From Agrypnia vestita (lineage: Eukaryota; Arthropoda; Insecta; Trichoptera; Phryganeidae), in assembly GCA_016648135.1 (NCBI GenBank), contig JADDOH010023145.1, positions 186,001 to 250,000 of the forward strand: a stretch of DNA of 64,000 nt. The letters are read 5' to 3'. A model generated the notes under the pieces. The model saw only the letters and a list, made by a program, of their open reading frames with translations, did not search any database and was not told the DNA's origin. The position numbers and the translations under genes were made by a program. Of the stretch, positions 10,520-21,547 are shown piece after piece. Each line of letters opens with the position of its first letter. The stretch's first letter is position 1.

Positions 10520-11631
10520 GAGGCCCCGGTACACGGTTTTCTATTTTCTCTCGATTTGCTAAATTTAACGTAAACTTATTAAATCATTTTGCAAAACCCA
10601 CAGCTAAACAGGCTTTTAATAAATTTTATTATAATAGATCCATTTACTCTTGAAGCATTTCCTTAAAAAAATATGAACAAATATATTGTTATAACATGAA
10701 AAAAATTATAACCCCGAAACACTATTTTAGTTTTCATTCAATAGATTTATTTTTGGTACACTTAATCTCTATATTTTCAAATAAAGACCATATATTTTAT
10801 TTATAAATTGATTGGATAAAGTTTGAAAAAGAAGTGGTGCTATTCAGACATTAATATTTTTAATCGTTGTTTTTAAATATTTTCGTACTTTTTATTTTTA
10901 TTTTTTTATTTTTATTTAAATTGTCATAGAACTTAATGTCATTTTACGCATTGACATATATATCATTGATCTTGAAAGAGACAATATTCATGGACCGTGT
11001 GGCGTGTAAGTGTTCTAAAAAATTTACAAAATTATTCAGAGATGACACTAATAACAATTTTGCAGGTAATCCGTACCTCACTCAAAAATATAATGCGCAC
11101 ATCAATGTTGAAAATATGTAATTTTATCGATAAAAATAAATACAAATAAGAATTCGATAGTTGTTTCATTTTTTTGTCTGACAGCTCCTCCTCCGTCAAA
11201 AAATCTATTTGTATAGAATAATTTTGCCACGTTGCTCATTGCGGTCTGTAGCGCAACGGATAATGCGTTTGACTACGGATCAGAAGATTCCAGGTTCGGA
11301 TCCTGGCAGGATCGATTTTTTTTACGGTCGATAATATTATATAATATTATATTATATAAGCCGATTGCTTTCCTGCTAGTATCGTTTTAAAAAAGACAAA
11401 AATTAAACGTTCTGTTACCTATATTGCAGTATCCATAAAACTATTAAAACATCGATTATTTTAATTAAATTTCACTGTCATTTATATTAAAATATTCAAA
11501 AAATTATACCTCATACTCAAGAATTCGAATTAATTAAATCGTATAGTATGTTAAAAGATCATTTTTCTTTCAAATCAGACTTCGGTTTGACTGTCCAACC
11601 GAAGTATTTGAAAATCGTGTACTGGGGCCTC
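10520..11631. mobile_element. TTAA-flanked element with GAGGCCCC ends, copy 1
   Basis: TTAA flanks both ends (10516-10519 and 11632-11635). The terminal inverted repeats are GAGGCCCCGGTACACG and CGTGTACTGGGGCCTC. TTAA duplications are typical of piggyBac and Kolobok elements. The TIR start (GAGG) is not the usual piggyBac CCC, so the superfamily is left open. Copy 2 is at 33836-34498 and is nearly collinear, but it lacks about 490 bp present here (about 10860-11385). That extra part contains the tRNA-Arg-like sequence and a short frame with no known motif. Confidence 0.75.
11243..11314 (+). tRNA. tRNA-Arg(ACG)-like gene, probably a pseudogene
   Basis: The D-arm is GCGCAACGGATAATGCGT. The anticodon arm has stem TTTGA/TCAGA and loop CTACGGA, giving anticodon ACG. 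The T-arm has stem CCAGG/CCTGG. It is followed at once by a T run (11316-11323) that would stop RNA polymerase III. Two things argue against function. The 5' acceptor strand GGTCTG looks one base short against its 3' partner CAGGATC, leaving mismatches. The T-loop TTCGGAT has G where A58 is expected. It lies in the part of the TTAA element that is absent from copy 2. Confidence 0.65.
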
Positions 11632-11639
11632 TTAATGAT

Positions 11640-12290
11640 TTTCGCGGGCATTTCTTCCGCCAGACGTTTCGAAGCTCTATAAATAATCATGTCATTAGGG
11701 TTACCGTAACTAATCTGAATTTTGTATATTTTATTCAGGCCTTATTTAACAATATTACTGATTCCTTATATTTTAACGTTTAACTTACACATTTTTGTAT
11801 ACTTATACAAATAACATGTTATCTGCCAGAATCCTCCGAACTCAAATTTCATTATCTCCAAACTTTTTTACCTACTATAGTGGACATCTACAGAACAGAA
11901 TATTTCAGGGTTGATACTATAACTATGGAGGTCGTTGGCTCCTACTCTATAATTAATTAGGAACTATTTATTACTATTATTTATTTCCTAATTAGTTATT
12001 GTTGACTATTAAAAATTATTAGGGAGTTGTCCCTTCAATTAATTTTTTGCTTTCTATAATGTTAACAGCTCCAATTTTAATCCTGGCCTCGAAGCAAGTT
12101 GATTATTAAAAAATTAGTGACGTTAAACAGTATTTTCTTTTTAATAATAACTAGCTGTAACCCATAAAAAATTACGGTACTTTTATATTCCGGTTCCTAA
12201 AGAATAAATATTTACTTATTTATAGCCGACACCCATAAAATAGTAATAACGACTTTTATCAAAATATTTTAAATTTTTTTTTAATAGTCC
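11640..12290. other. No gene seen
   Basis: Very AT-rich sequence with no recognised feature. Confidence 0.4.
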
Positions 12291-12299
12291 TATATGTAC

Positions 12300-12430
12300 T
12301 GTATTTTTGACGGGTATTACAGGCTCGGCGATAGCAACATCGCCATCGTTGCCGCATTCGAGTTTGCTGGCCCGGGGTTCAAGCCCCATCTCCGGCCGTT
12401 TAATTTTGTTATTTCTTGCCGTGAATGCGA
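12300..12430 (+). repeat. tRNA-like or SINE-like segment
   Basis: CCCGGGGTTCAAGCCCC (12370-12386) is a strong B-box in a closed stem, and TAGCAACATCG upstream is a weak A-box candidate. The rest does not fold as a tRNA. It is followed by a GACAGACAGACAAACAGACG microsatellite-like run (12468-12487). It may be a SINE head; its identity is uncertain. Confidence 0.3.
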
Positions 12431-12719
12431 ACGAAATTACGGACGTTACACGAAGTTATGGTGATAGACAGACAGACAAACAGACGGATGGATGGACCAA
12501 TGGACAGACAACGAAATTATTTTGTTTGATAATAACTTTCGCTGAAGAAATGACTTATATACATACACCAAATTTTACAACGATCACACTCGATAAATAT
12601 TTTTTGAAATTATTCAAAATAATATCTAATTTCTTTGAAAGTGAAATAAAAATTTCGATAATTATTATCTAATGACGCAATATTTTTTTTACCGTATCGT
12701 AAGGGTTCCTAAACGATAA

Positions 12720-13435
12720 AATCAAAATGAAATAATTAATGTTTGTTTTCATGTCAATGTTCGAAGCAAAATACTTTATTATATTTTTCCTCCGTATGTT
12801 TACGAGCCCATAGTGACTGGTGAAGCGTCACGTAGTCATAACCTTTTGAAGTGCTAAAATGTCATCAGGGTGGACCCCGCCCTGTCCTACCCTTTACTCT
12901 TTAGCAGGGGTGGATTAATTGCCATTTTACAATTTATTTCATTTTCCCCCTGAACACGAGAAATTAATATTTTATAAACGTTTATATCTTAAAACAACGC
13001 ATTAAACGTTTTAAATATAGAATATGACGAATTATTATGAAAGCTAAATCTAAGCTGAAAAATCTTTCTATCGAAAAATTAACGTAGTTATCTTTTACGG
13101 AACTTTTTCTTGTTAGTAGTTTGGGGGTAACGTCCGCATAGCGGCAGCAATATTATCAACACGGGGATTGCTTCCTTACTTGTACACTTTCACTGGCTCC
13201 CGGAGCTTAGCTCCGGAAGAAATAAACATCAACAATACAACCAAGCGTTCTTTCATTACACTACTTACGAACCTTTCCTAAAGTAAAAATACCGATTACA
13301 CTATATCGACCTAGCTATTAAATCCAATCAATTTCATTAATTTTGTTAAATTTTCATTTCATTGTGAGACATTTATTATTTTCTATTAATATGTATAGAA
13401 CAACTTCTGGGTCCCAATATTTTTTTATTTTTATT
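12720..13435. other. No gene seen
   Basis: No supported feature. A short GC-richer patch at 12850-12910 gives no recognisable reading. Confidence 0.4.
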
Positions 13436-13439
13436 TCTT

Positions 13440-13720
13440 CTTCTTCTTCTTTAGCAGTTTCACGGGAGTTGTGGTCCAGTCTGCCGGGCACCTCTCTTGC
13501 TCTTGCAAGTCTGTCTTGACACTTTCTGCCCTATTTCTTTTTCGCCTTCCCCCATGTCAGCTTTTGTGTGAAAGCTTTATACGTATTATGGGACTCATCA
13601 CTCTCTATATGTTCCTCCCACTGCTGCCTTCGTACTCTCACCTCCCTGAGGATATCTGGGGCAGTACTCTATTCCTGAAATTACAGGCTCTTTATCTTTT
13701 TGCTAGAGTTCATGTTAGGG
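13440..13720 (-). mobile_element. Degraded LINE 3' end, minus strand
   Basis: The minus strand reads EVRVRRQQWEEHIESDESH, later KLTWGKAKKK, and then a (GAA)n tail seen as CTTCTTCTTCTTCTTT at 13437-13452. The layout is that of other LINE tails in this window, but the protein is badly decayed. Confidence 0.4.
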
Positions 13721-13974
13721 TATATCGTGTTAGTCAGTAAATGTTGCGCAAGATACAATCGAAAATCTGTAACATATTTTCTTGCGCGAACCTGGAAAAC
13801 CGCACCTCAAATCAATAAAGAGTGATTGGTTTGCCTAGCGCTCACACAGTCCCACGAAGAACGAACATAAATCAGTCAAAATAACTGCCATCGTTGGAAT
13901 GATGCACGGAAATGTTTTTCCCGATTATTTGTTCTACTTCTAAACAAATTGTTATTGTTCATATTTTGATGTTA

Positions 13975-13992
13975 TCCTAACCTAACCTAACC
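13975..13992. repeat. Short CCTAA run
   Basis: Three CCTAA units in a row equal TTAGG, the common insect telomere repeat, on the other strand. At this length it may be chance or an ordinary interstitial trace. Confidence 0.4.
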
Positions 13993-14102
13993 ACAATTAC
14001 GTAATAGTAAATTATTACTGTTATTAAATAAAACAAATGTTTTAGCAAAACTAGGTTGACTGTTCAACACCTGGTCCGAAGAATAGGTAGATACATATAA
14101 TA

Positions 14103-14650
14103 GGTGTACCCATAAGTAATCAATTATTTTTGGTGTGGAATGTTTGCTTCAGTCAAGCTCAGTAAAGTGAACGTGTGAAGACGTGTTTTATACGCAATAT
14201 TATAATCCGTGGTCTTGTGACTTGTGACAATTAAATTGAAATTTTTTTATTACTCTGTTATAAAATGGCGGACAATCAACTAACTTGGAAAATTTACGTC
14301 ATTGCATGCTGTTTCATTTTCTATCGGGTGTTAATGCAACGGTTGCGACAAAGAAAATTTGTGATGTGTATGGAGACGTATTGAAAGTAAATAAGTGCCA
14401 ACGTTGATTTAGAAAATTTTCCGATGGTGATTTTGACTTGTCTGATAGCGATCGAAGTGGGCGCCCGGTAGGGTTTAATAATGACGCTTTTTAAAACACC
14501 TAGAAGCATATTTTTCTTAAAAGTCTACCAACAAGATGGCAAAAGGTCCTAGATACTATGGAGATTAAATCGATTAAAAATAAAATTAAATGTAGTTAAA
14601 TTTTTCTTTTTTTGTTGCCACTTAAATAATTGATTACTTATGGGTACACC
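14103..14650 (+). mobile_element. Internally deleted mariner element
   Basis: The terminal inverted repeats are GGTGTACCCATAAGTAATCA and its complement, with TA dinucleotides at 14101-14102 and 14651-14652. The length of 548 bp is far below a full mariner (about 1.3 kb). It keeps the N-terminal part of the transposase and a scrap of the C-terminus (LPTRWQKVLDTMEI, near 14528-14570), with the catalytic middle deleted. Confidence 0.85.
14306..14493 (+). pseudogene. mariner transposase N-terminal remnant
   Basis: The reading is FLSGVNATVATKKICDVYG, KCQR, stop, FRKFSDGDFDLSDSDRSGRP. This is the paired-type helix-turn-helix and the WFxKFxxGDFDLxDxxRSGRP signature of mariner transposases, with a TGA in place of the conserved Trp codon. 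No DD(34)D catalytic residues are present. Confidence 0.8.
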
Positions 14651-14659
14651 TAATACATT

Positions 14660-15130
14660 GTATACATATTAAATAAACGATTATACGTACAAGTGAAGTA
14701 GATGAAAAAGAGAATAATATTTAAAGAAAGAGAAAAGAAAGAATAACTAATAAATAATAATTATTAAAAAATTAAATGATACGCATACCATAAAAAATGA
14801 GAGTATTAAAAAAAATTGTAAAAACAATGCCATTCTCTCTATGAACAGTCACGTATCGAGATTAAAGTGGACACTTAATCTTAATCAAAAAATCAGAAAA
14901 TATTGATTTGGGAATCTTCTCACGCAAAGGGGTTCTGTAAACATCCATATAAACAATAGTGGGATCTTTTAGGGCCAGATAGTATTCGATACTTTAACGA
15001 GAAAGACCTCAAATCATTTCGATTGATCTCCGTGTATACGATATTTTGCATACTTACATTTCACCTTTAATTAATGTCATTTCTTCAGACTACCCAGCCT
15101 TTTTTTATTGTTTTACGCTCCAACAAGCTA
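14660..15130. other. No gene seen
   Basis: Low-complexity A-rich sequence followed by ordinary AT-rich sequence. A frame ends near 15274 but probably runs through the SINE head listed next. Confidence 0.4.
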
Positions 15131-15149
15131 AGGGGACCAATTACAGGAG

Positions 15150-15205
15150 CAAAACATATCACAAACAAGCCAGTGTCATGCCCACCGGGCTTCGAGGGCC
15201 GCCGA
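15150..15205 (-). repeat. SINE head fragment
   Basis: On the minus strand GGCGGCCCTCGAAGCCCGGT is followed by GGGCATGACACTGGCTT. It resembles the head at 50583-50660 at its 5' end and A-box region. No B-box is visible, so it is a fragment. Confidence 0.4.
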
Positions 15206-15405
15206 GTCTTCATTGTGCTAAGTTTTCCTTCGCTGGGTATAACAATTTTATCAGTGTTTATGTTACTACGATAAGTGTTTTATGAGGTTGGAGTGATGGC
15301 ATGGGTTTCTCTAAATAAAACATTCGTACAATGGTACTGGTTTATTTATCCAAAGTATTTCTCTATAGTGAGTTATTATGAAATATTCAAATATTTTACG
15401 TAATT

Positions 15406-15775
15406 TCAACCCAAAATTTGAGAATTGTTACAAGTTACGATGCACAGAGAGAGCCGAATCAATGCGTGCGGTTCGTTGCAACAAGGAACCAGGTTTGGCT
15501 TGCTAATAAACGCGACTTCCCATTGTCTCTTGTTCATAAATTTTTGGTATGGATGGCCGTTTGGAGTTGCCAAGGTTGGCGATCGGAAGTCTCTTATGAT
15601 TATTGGTGTTGGTGTCTGTCGTCTGCTAATTTTTATGTACTTTATCTTGGCAGTACTGTTCTCAAGTCCCATTCCTCTGCTGTTCGTTTTGACGGTCAAA
15701 AGTTTGCTGCTTTGCTGTAGTCAAAAGTCAATGAAATTCTACACTGTAGTTAATCGCACTTTGTTTTTTTCATAA
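15406..15775. other. Overlapping open frames, unassigned
   Basis: Three frames of about 97-116 codons overlap here on both strands. The plus-strand frame from 15425 is hydrophobic (LLIFMYFILAVLFSSPIPLL). No splice sites, promoter or family motif settle which, if any, is real. It could be a decayed membrane-protein exon or chance. Confidence 0.25.
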
Positions 15776-15779
15776 CGTA

Positions 15780-16880
15780 CTTCAGAATTAGATAAAAGAT
15801 TTTTATTTATTTATTTAAAATAAAATATGAGTATTTTTTTATTTTAAATGACCAAAAACAATACAAAATAAATAAATATTTGATCTACAAGACTCACGGT
15901 TGTCTTTTCCAGGCCACCCAGACGTGGTCCTACATTTCTATATTAATCTCGATATACTTTCGTAGGGGCCTGTGGATTCGTTAGTCGCAGGAGACGGTAT
16001 ACCTCTTTCCGTTTAAAAAGACAATCGAATTAGTATGTGTAAGCCGTGCGTACGAGGTAAATTGTTTCGTTGTGTTGGTGTTTATACCCGTACACACCAA
16101 TTCATGGAAACAAGGTGCGTCGTACCTATGGCTTACACACACTAATTCAATTGTCTTTCTTAAATGCAAAGAGGTCAGGAAAGATTCATGATTGATAGGA
16201 TTGCTCAGAAAGACTTCCTGTTACAAGAGAAACCTGTGAGTGTAGATTATTATATTGTACTACTAGTTTTCATAACTGGAATATACTAAGAGTTGTCATA
16301 ACTGGAATAAACGTGTGAAGTGACGATGGTACTTTATCGGATATTTTCAATAATACAATTCCGGACCCTCACACACAGAAGAGTAAACACCACAGTTTCA
16401 AATCTTGCAGCGTAGCACACCATTTTTCTTGACTTTAGCCGTATGCCAAACCAGGCATGATCATATTTTTCATACACGATGTATTGAACATCAAAATAAA
16501 ATTCAATGTGTAAGATAGGGTTCTCTCACATTCTTTCTCAGAATATAACTGGCATAGGTGGCGGGGATTTAAAAATGACAGAATATAAACAAAAACCTCT
16601 TTGTGACCATTAGGGTCCAAGGCTGGCTTCGCAACAGCTTCCAACCTCCAGGGAGGCCTCCCGGTAGCTCGTCCCAGTTGGCTTGATGAAGGCTTTGGCA
16701 TCCAGCCAAACAAATTATTCGAATAGTTGTCATAACTCGATTTCACACATTTTTCTATTTCGAAATGTGCGTGTAAAATGTTTGATTTCTATGACTGAGC
16801 CCACAGCCAGCGTCTTCAAAACTTAAAAGATTATTAATTGTTAAAATTGTCGTGATATTATTAGGAATATTAGTAGCTTT
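15780..16880. other. No gene seen
   Basis: Includes an inverted pair around 15990-16165: AAAAAGACAATCGAATTAGT (16015-16034) and its near complement about 110 bases on, suggesting a small hairpin-forming element. It also holds a GC-richer patch at 16610-16710 with no recognised content. Confidence 0.35.
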
Positions 16881-16889
16881 TTCTTGAAC

Positions 16890-17260
16890 AGAAAGAATGA
16901 AGAATAGAATCCATCTCAAGAAGTAAGAGCTCAAATAGAGATGGCAAGAAGTGCTTTTCTCAGAATGAGATCTGTATTCTCTAACCGTGACCTAAGCTTG
17001 TATCTAAAAATACGTGTGGTTCAATGTTATACGAGGAGAAGACATGGACACCAAACAAATAATTGTCCCGTAAAGTCGTTGCCTCGGAGATGCGGTTCAT
17101 GTTGAATGATTATTGGGTGGATAGAGTTACAAATGTTGAAGCTGAGAAGCGCTGCGAACCATTAAGATAAGAAATCTCGGACATACTGTGAGAGGACCAA
17201 AGTGTAGTCTTAACCAACTCACATCCAGGAGAAAATACATGGAAAAAATGCGTAGGATGA
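16890..17260 (+). mobile_element. Degraded RTE-like LINE fragment
   Basis: The readings are EVRAQIEMARSAFLRMRSVF, then SNRDLSLYLKIRVVQCY, then WVDRVTNVEAEKRC with stops and frame changes, then LTSRRKYMEKM. These follow the order of the C-terminal domain of RTE-like reverse transcriptases (IRIxxARSAF, VTNEEVLRR, GPKYxLLQL). A relative on the minus strand is at 28015-28475. Confidence 0.6.
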
Positions 17261-17274
17261 CGCCGGTTGTGAAT

Positions 17275-17362
17275 GGTATCCGCTGCTTACCCAGGACCGT
17301 TCTATGAGTAAAAGCTCCTATATCGGTTCTGCTCATTCGTCTCCAGATTCACATTTTTTCAA
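17275..17362 (+). repeat. Short dispersed repeat Z, copy 2
   Basis: CTTACCCAGGACCGTTCTAT, then CTCCTATATCGGTTCTGCTC and ATTCGTCTCCAGATTCACAT, match the repeat at 10034-10131. Confidence 0.6.
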
Positions 17363-17429
17363 ACTACCAGGCATGACCTTTTTGCCCCGCAGCGGTCGTG
17401 TAAACCGTTGCGAGGCGGCATTTTGATAG

Positions 17430-18425
17430 ATGTTCTTTATATTTTGTTTACTTTTAATAACATGTAACTCTTACTTATATTTTATCTTCTGTTTTATCTT
17501 TGTTTGTATCTATGTGTACCTTTGCTTTTAATAACTAAAGATTTTTGCACTGTAGCGGACTGTGAGTGGGTTTGCATTTGGCGGATCTCATGGCTGCGTA
17601 ACTTGAGGGACTTGTACCAACTTAATTCGACTGAGTTGTTCCGAATAGCCGAACAGTAGAATCAGGATCACCAATAGGATCGCCGACCTCTGATAAAAGA
17701 TAGCACTACAAGAAGTAGGAAATACGTATTGTTATAAAAAGTGTTTCAAAAAGAAGTAGGAATTGAATTGCATAATGTTTTGTAGTATACAAATGAATAT
17801 ATGTATACCACAGAACAGGTTTTACATAGTGTGTCAGTTATCAGTAACTTATATTAACAAATGAAAAAAAACACAATAAAAACAAAACAAATATATCAAA
17901 TCTAATGTATGTATGAGTCGTCCTAACATCGAGACGAATACGGTCATCGAATTAAAACCCACTTAACTGATGAAATCATCCAAGTCTGCGGAAGGACTTT
18001 TGGCTGATGATGATACCAACGTGATGTCAATTTATAAATACATTTTATTTTGTTCTTATTTCTCAACCGTAAAGTGTATTCTTTTATTTTTTAACAAACA
18101 CACTATGTATCGTTAAATTACGCTATGACTACACGATAAAAATATAAGGAACATTTTGACGAGAACACGACTAATAAATTCACTTTTTATGATAATGTTC
18201 AGAATAAAATTAAGATTATCGCTACTAAATATTTTGTTGATTAATGAGTTATAAAATATTTTTATAGCTGGAGTACACGGGTTCTGGGGTCAAAGCTGTG
18301 TAACATAATGACAAGTAGTGATTCTCGGGGCAATCCCGAATATTCAAGGGTTTTACCTATGGTAAGGGTTTATATAGACAAACCATAGGGTTTATAGTTT
18401 ACCAAACCAAACCATAGTTTACCAT
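17430..18425. other. No gene seen
   Basis: AT-rich with no supported feature. A TACCTATGG/CCATAGG cluster near 18350-18425 shows short local repeats of ACCATAGGGTTTA. Confidence 0.35.
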
Positions 18426-18429
18426 AGGG

Positions 18430-18635
18430 TAAACTGAACAACAAGTACCGAAGTCCCTCCTGAATACAAGACCGATAGGGCGAAGGAGCTCAGGAAGGAG
18501 GAAATTAAAATGGAGCGACAATGTCCTCAAAGACATCGGGATGCCTTCAGAAGTTTCAGAACTGGAGAGAGCTGGCACAAGACCGAGATGCGTGGAGGAG
18601 GCCAAGACCCACCTTGGGTTGTAGAGATAAAAGTG
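18430..18635 (+). mobile_element. LINE 3'-terminal fragment
   Basis: The plus strand reads LRRRKLKWSDNVLKDIG with frame changes, ELERAGTRPRCVEEA, then KTHLGL and stop, followed by GATGATGA. A WxxN/D-x-DR-W-x-AARTHxGL end is usual for one insect LINE group. The copy is truncated at its 5' side. Confidence 0.55.
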
Positions 18636-18659
18636 ATGATGAAACGCGTATTAAACCAA

Positions 18660-19200
18660 TTAAACACTAGAGCGACAGTCAACTAAGTTTATCAATATTT
18701 AGATTTTGAAAATTAACTATTAAGAATTACTAGAATACAATTTATACCATAGCCTCATCAACTCTTCAATATTTTTGTATATAATCAAACTATGAAGGGA
18801 TTTTTACTTAACCCAGTATATTAAGCTGTAATCAGATTTTAATTCAGTCTCAACATTAGATATAAATACAACGGCTATATACATATACGCCGAAGAGACC
18901 TCATTTCCTTCATACTAAATCTAATTTCAATAGCAGGGTTAGTAAAACTGGAACAGATCTTGTCTCGAATGTCAATTTTCCATTAGAGCACTATACACAT
19001 ATTTATTAATTGAATTTTCATATTATGTAAAAACGCTGGATTGAGCTTTTACATATTATAAAAAAACAAAATGTTCAAATAGCATGGCTATCCAAGTTCA
19101 TTAAAAGAAAATTATATTCTGGTAATATTGCTTTTGGGATTGGAAGCCATGTGGGTTCCAGAATGCAACACCTCTATATTATGCTCTCACGAATGACGTT
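18660..19200. other. No gene seen
   Basis: AT-rich with no supported feature. Confidence 0.4.
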
Positions 19201-19204
19201 GGGA

Positions 19205-21180
19205 CATTACTATATTTACTTCCTTTCTTTTAACTCGTGGCGTCTGCTTGCTTGTTTTCTTGACGAAAAAACTTTGGATCGATTTTTAACCCTTTTCCCG
19301 TGATCCAATCGAGCTGAAACTTTGAAAGCAGACTCGTTGCGACGATCAAAAAGATCTATCAATTTTTCGTTAAAAAAATAATAATTATAGTATAATTTTG
19401 GATTTTTAGAAATTTTAATGGTTTTTTCAAATTGGAATCATTACAAAAGTTTGATTACTACCAACGGCGCCGGCGCACACTGGGTCGAAACCGTAATTTG
19501 AGGGACTTAGGGACCAACTTTCTTTTTTTACTTTTTTCTTTATGCGGATGGATAGAGCTCATTAACCTTATGAAACTTTTTCCTAAACTTTATAGTTTGG
19601 GCAAAAAAAAAAAAGTTTTTTATTTTTTGTATGGAGCGGATCAAATAAAATTAAATTTCTGCGAAGTGGTGACTGAACCTGATTTGAAACCTTTTTTTTC
19701 TCATACCTTGTCTAGTCTACCATCGTTTGATGCTATTAACGTGTACGTAAACTTGCAACTCTACCAGATAAATGGATCGAAAAAATAAAAAAACGTATAT
19801 ATTTATAATATTATTTTTTATTTTCTTCATTTCTTTTATGTCAAAAAAAGTATGAAATAGTGAGTACAAGTACATTATAACTTAAATAATCAACAAAAAA
19901 CCCAACAAAATTAGACTAAAAACTAACTAAATGAACACCTAATAATACAACAGCAAACATATTATTTTGTATATGATGTATCAGAGCTAACAGCAGAAAC
20001 TTGGCCGGTAGATTCTTGACTATGTTATGAGTCTAAAATGTTCAAGCAACCATGGCCTAATATCAATAGTTATGGAGATATGCAATATCAAAGTTTGCAT
20101 TTTTTTTCAATATTTCTTACTTATTTTTTGCAAAAAGTAGAACTATCATTACAGTAAATTATATCTATTATGAAAAATTCTTTCGCTTTAATACAAGTCG
20201 AATAAAATGATAAAAGCCTTGCAAAAATTTAAAAAGGCAAACTTTGATATTGCATATCTCCATAACTATTGATATTAGGCCATGGTTGCTTGAACATTTT
20301 AGACTCATAACATAGTCAGGAATCTACCGGCCAATTTTCTGCTGTTAGCTCTGGTACACCTTGTAAATATATCGTAAAACTACTATCTACAATTGTAAAA
20401 AAATAAGTTTTCTGTTGTATTATTAAGTGTTCATTTAGTTAGTTTTTAGTCTAATTTTGTTGAATATTTTGTTGATTATTTGTGTTATAATGTACTTGTA
20501 CTCACTATTTCATATTTAGTTTGACACAAAAGAAATAAAAAAAATAAAAAATAATATTATAAATATATACGTTTTTTTATTTTTTCGATCCATTTATCTG
20601 GTAGAGTTGCAAGTTTATGTACACGTTAATAGCATCAAACGATGGTAGACTAGACAAGGTATGAGAAAAAAAGGTTTCAAATCAGGGTCAGTCACCACTT
20701 TGCAGAAATTTTATTTTATTTGATCCGCTCCATACAAAAAATGCAAAACTTTTTTTTTTTGCCCAAACTATAAAGTTTAGGAAAAAGTTTCAAAAGGTTA
20801 ATGAGCTCTATCCATCCGCATAAAGAAAAAAGTAAAAAAGAAAGTTGGTCCCTAAGTCCCTCAAATTACGGTTTCGACCCAGTGTGCGCCGGCCCGATAA
20901 CGTCACGGAATATTTAAAATTTGAATTACTCCGTCGGTAGGTATAATAGGTACTTCACTACGAATTTCAAAAATTTATGACAATTGTTTCACAGATGACA
21001 GCACACCTCGGTTTTTTGGGAAGAAATCAAATAATAAAGATATATTTTTAGAGATTTTTGACATAGATATTTGTCTACTAGACATGCTTCATATTCGGTC
21101 AATCAATTATTTAATTACGTGATGGTAAACTTAATTTACACAGAAAGGGAGTGTAATAAAAACGTTTTTATGGGTTAGTT
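19205..21180. repeat. AAAGGGAGT repeat family, copy split by a foldback element
   Basis: The left part (19205-19468) begins near TTTAACTCGTGGCGTCTGC. The right part (20894-21180) ends near AGAAAGGGAGTGTAATAAA, then ACGTTTTTATGGGTTAG. Both parts match, in reverse orientation, the continuous copy at 46965-47660. That copy therefore shows the site before the foldback arrived. A shorter deleted copy is at 51215-51540. No protein is readable, and the ends carry a short inverted ACTCCCTTT/AAAGGGAGT. Confidence 0.7.
19469..20893. mobile_element. Palindromic (foldback-type) element, about 1.4 kb
   Basis: The left arm (about 19469-20110) and right arm (about 20237-20893) are near-perfect reverse complements: GCCGGCGCACACTGGGTCGA at the left end and its complement at the right, then TAATTTGAGGGACTTAGGGA, and on inward to TATTGCATATCTCCATAACT. 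The spacer is only about 125 bp. No transposase is present. Pieces of the arm occur alone at 4915-4975 and 56440-56740. A large inverted dimer or a foldback transposon would both look like this. Confidence 0.8.
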
Positions 21181-21189
21181 TTTTACTAC

Positions 21190-21540
21190 ATTACTACGCA
21201 AAACTGCTTGTCTTAATGTAATATAATATTCCATTTTGATACGAAATAAAGTTTGTGAAACAATCAACAAACAAGTCAATTTTACATTAGAATATTTACA
21301 GAATAGTAGAAATGAAGAGGGATTCCTTGGAACCTGTAATGCAAACATAAAGAATAAAATCTCTTGGATTCATCCCCAAAGGTAAAAAAGTGAATTTATT
21401 AAAGAATGTAATATTTTTAGAATAAATTTTTAAGATTAAATTTTTTTTACTTCATTATATAATTATATGTATATGACTTTTACTGTACTTGAAATATTTG
21501 GTACGATGAATAACAAAAGCTACCTATATTAGAATAGCTA
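21190..21540. other. No gene seen
   Basis: AT-rich with no supported feature. Confidence 0.4.
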
Positions 21541-21547
21541 TTTATAT

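Noticed and set aside
13975..13992. Telomere array
   Set aside because: Only three TTAGG units; too short to be more than an interstitial trace.
15046..15285. Possible terminal exon with acceptor CTTCAG and a hydrophobic C-terminus
   Set aside because: The middle of the frame runs through a SINE head fragment (15150-15205), so a conserved exon is unlikely.
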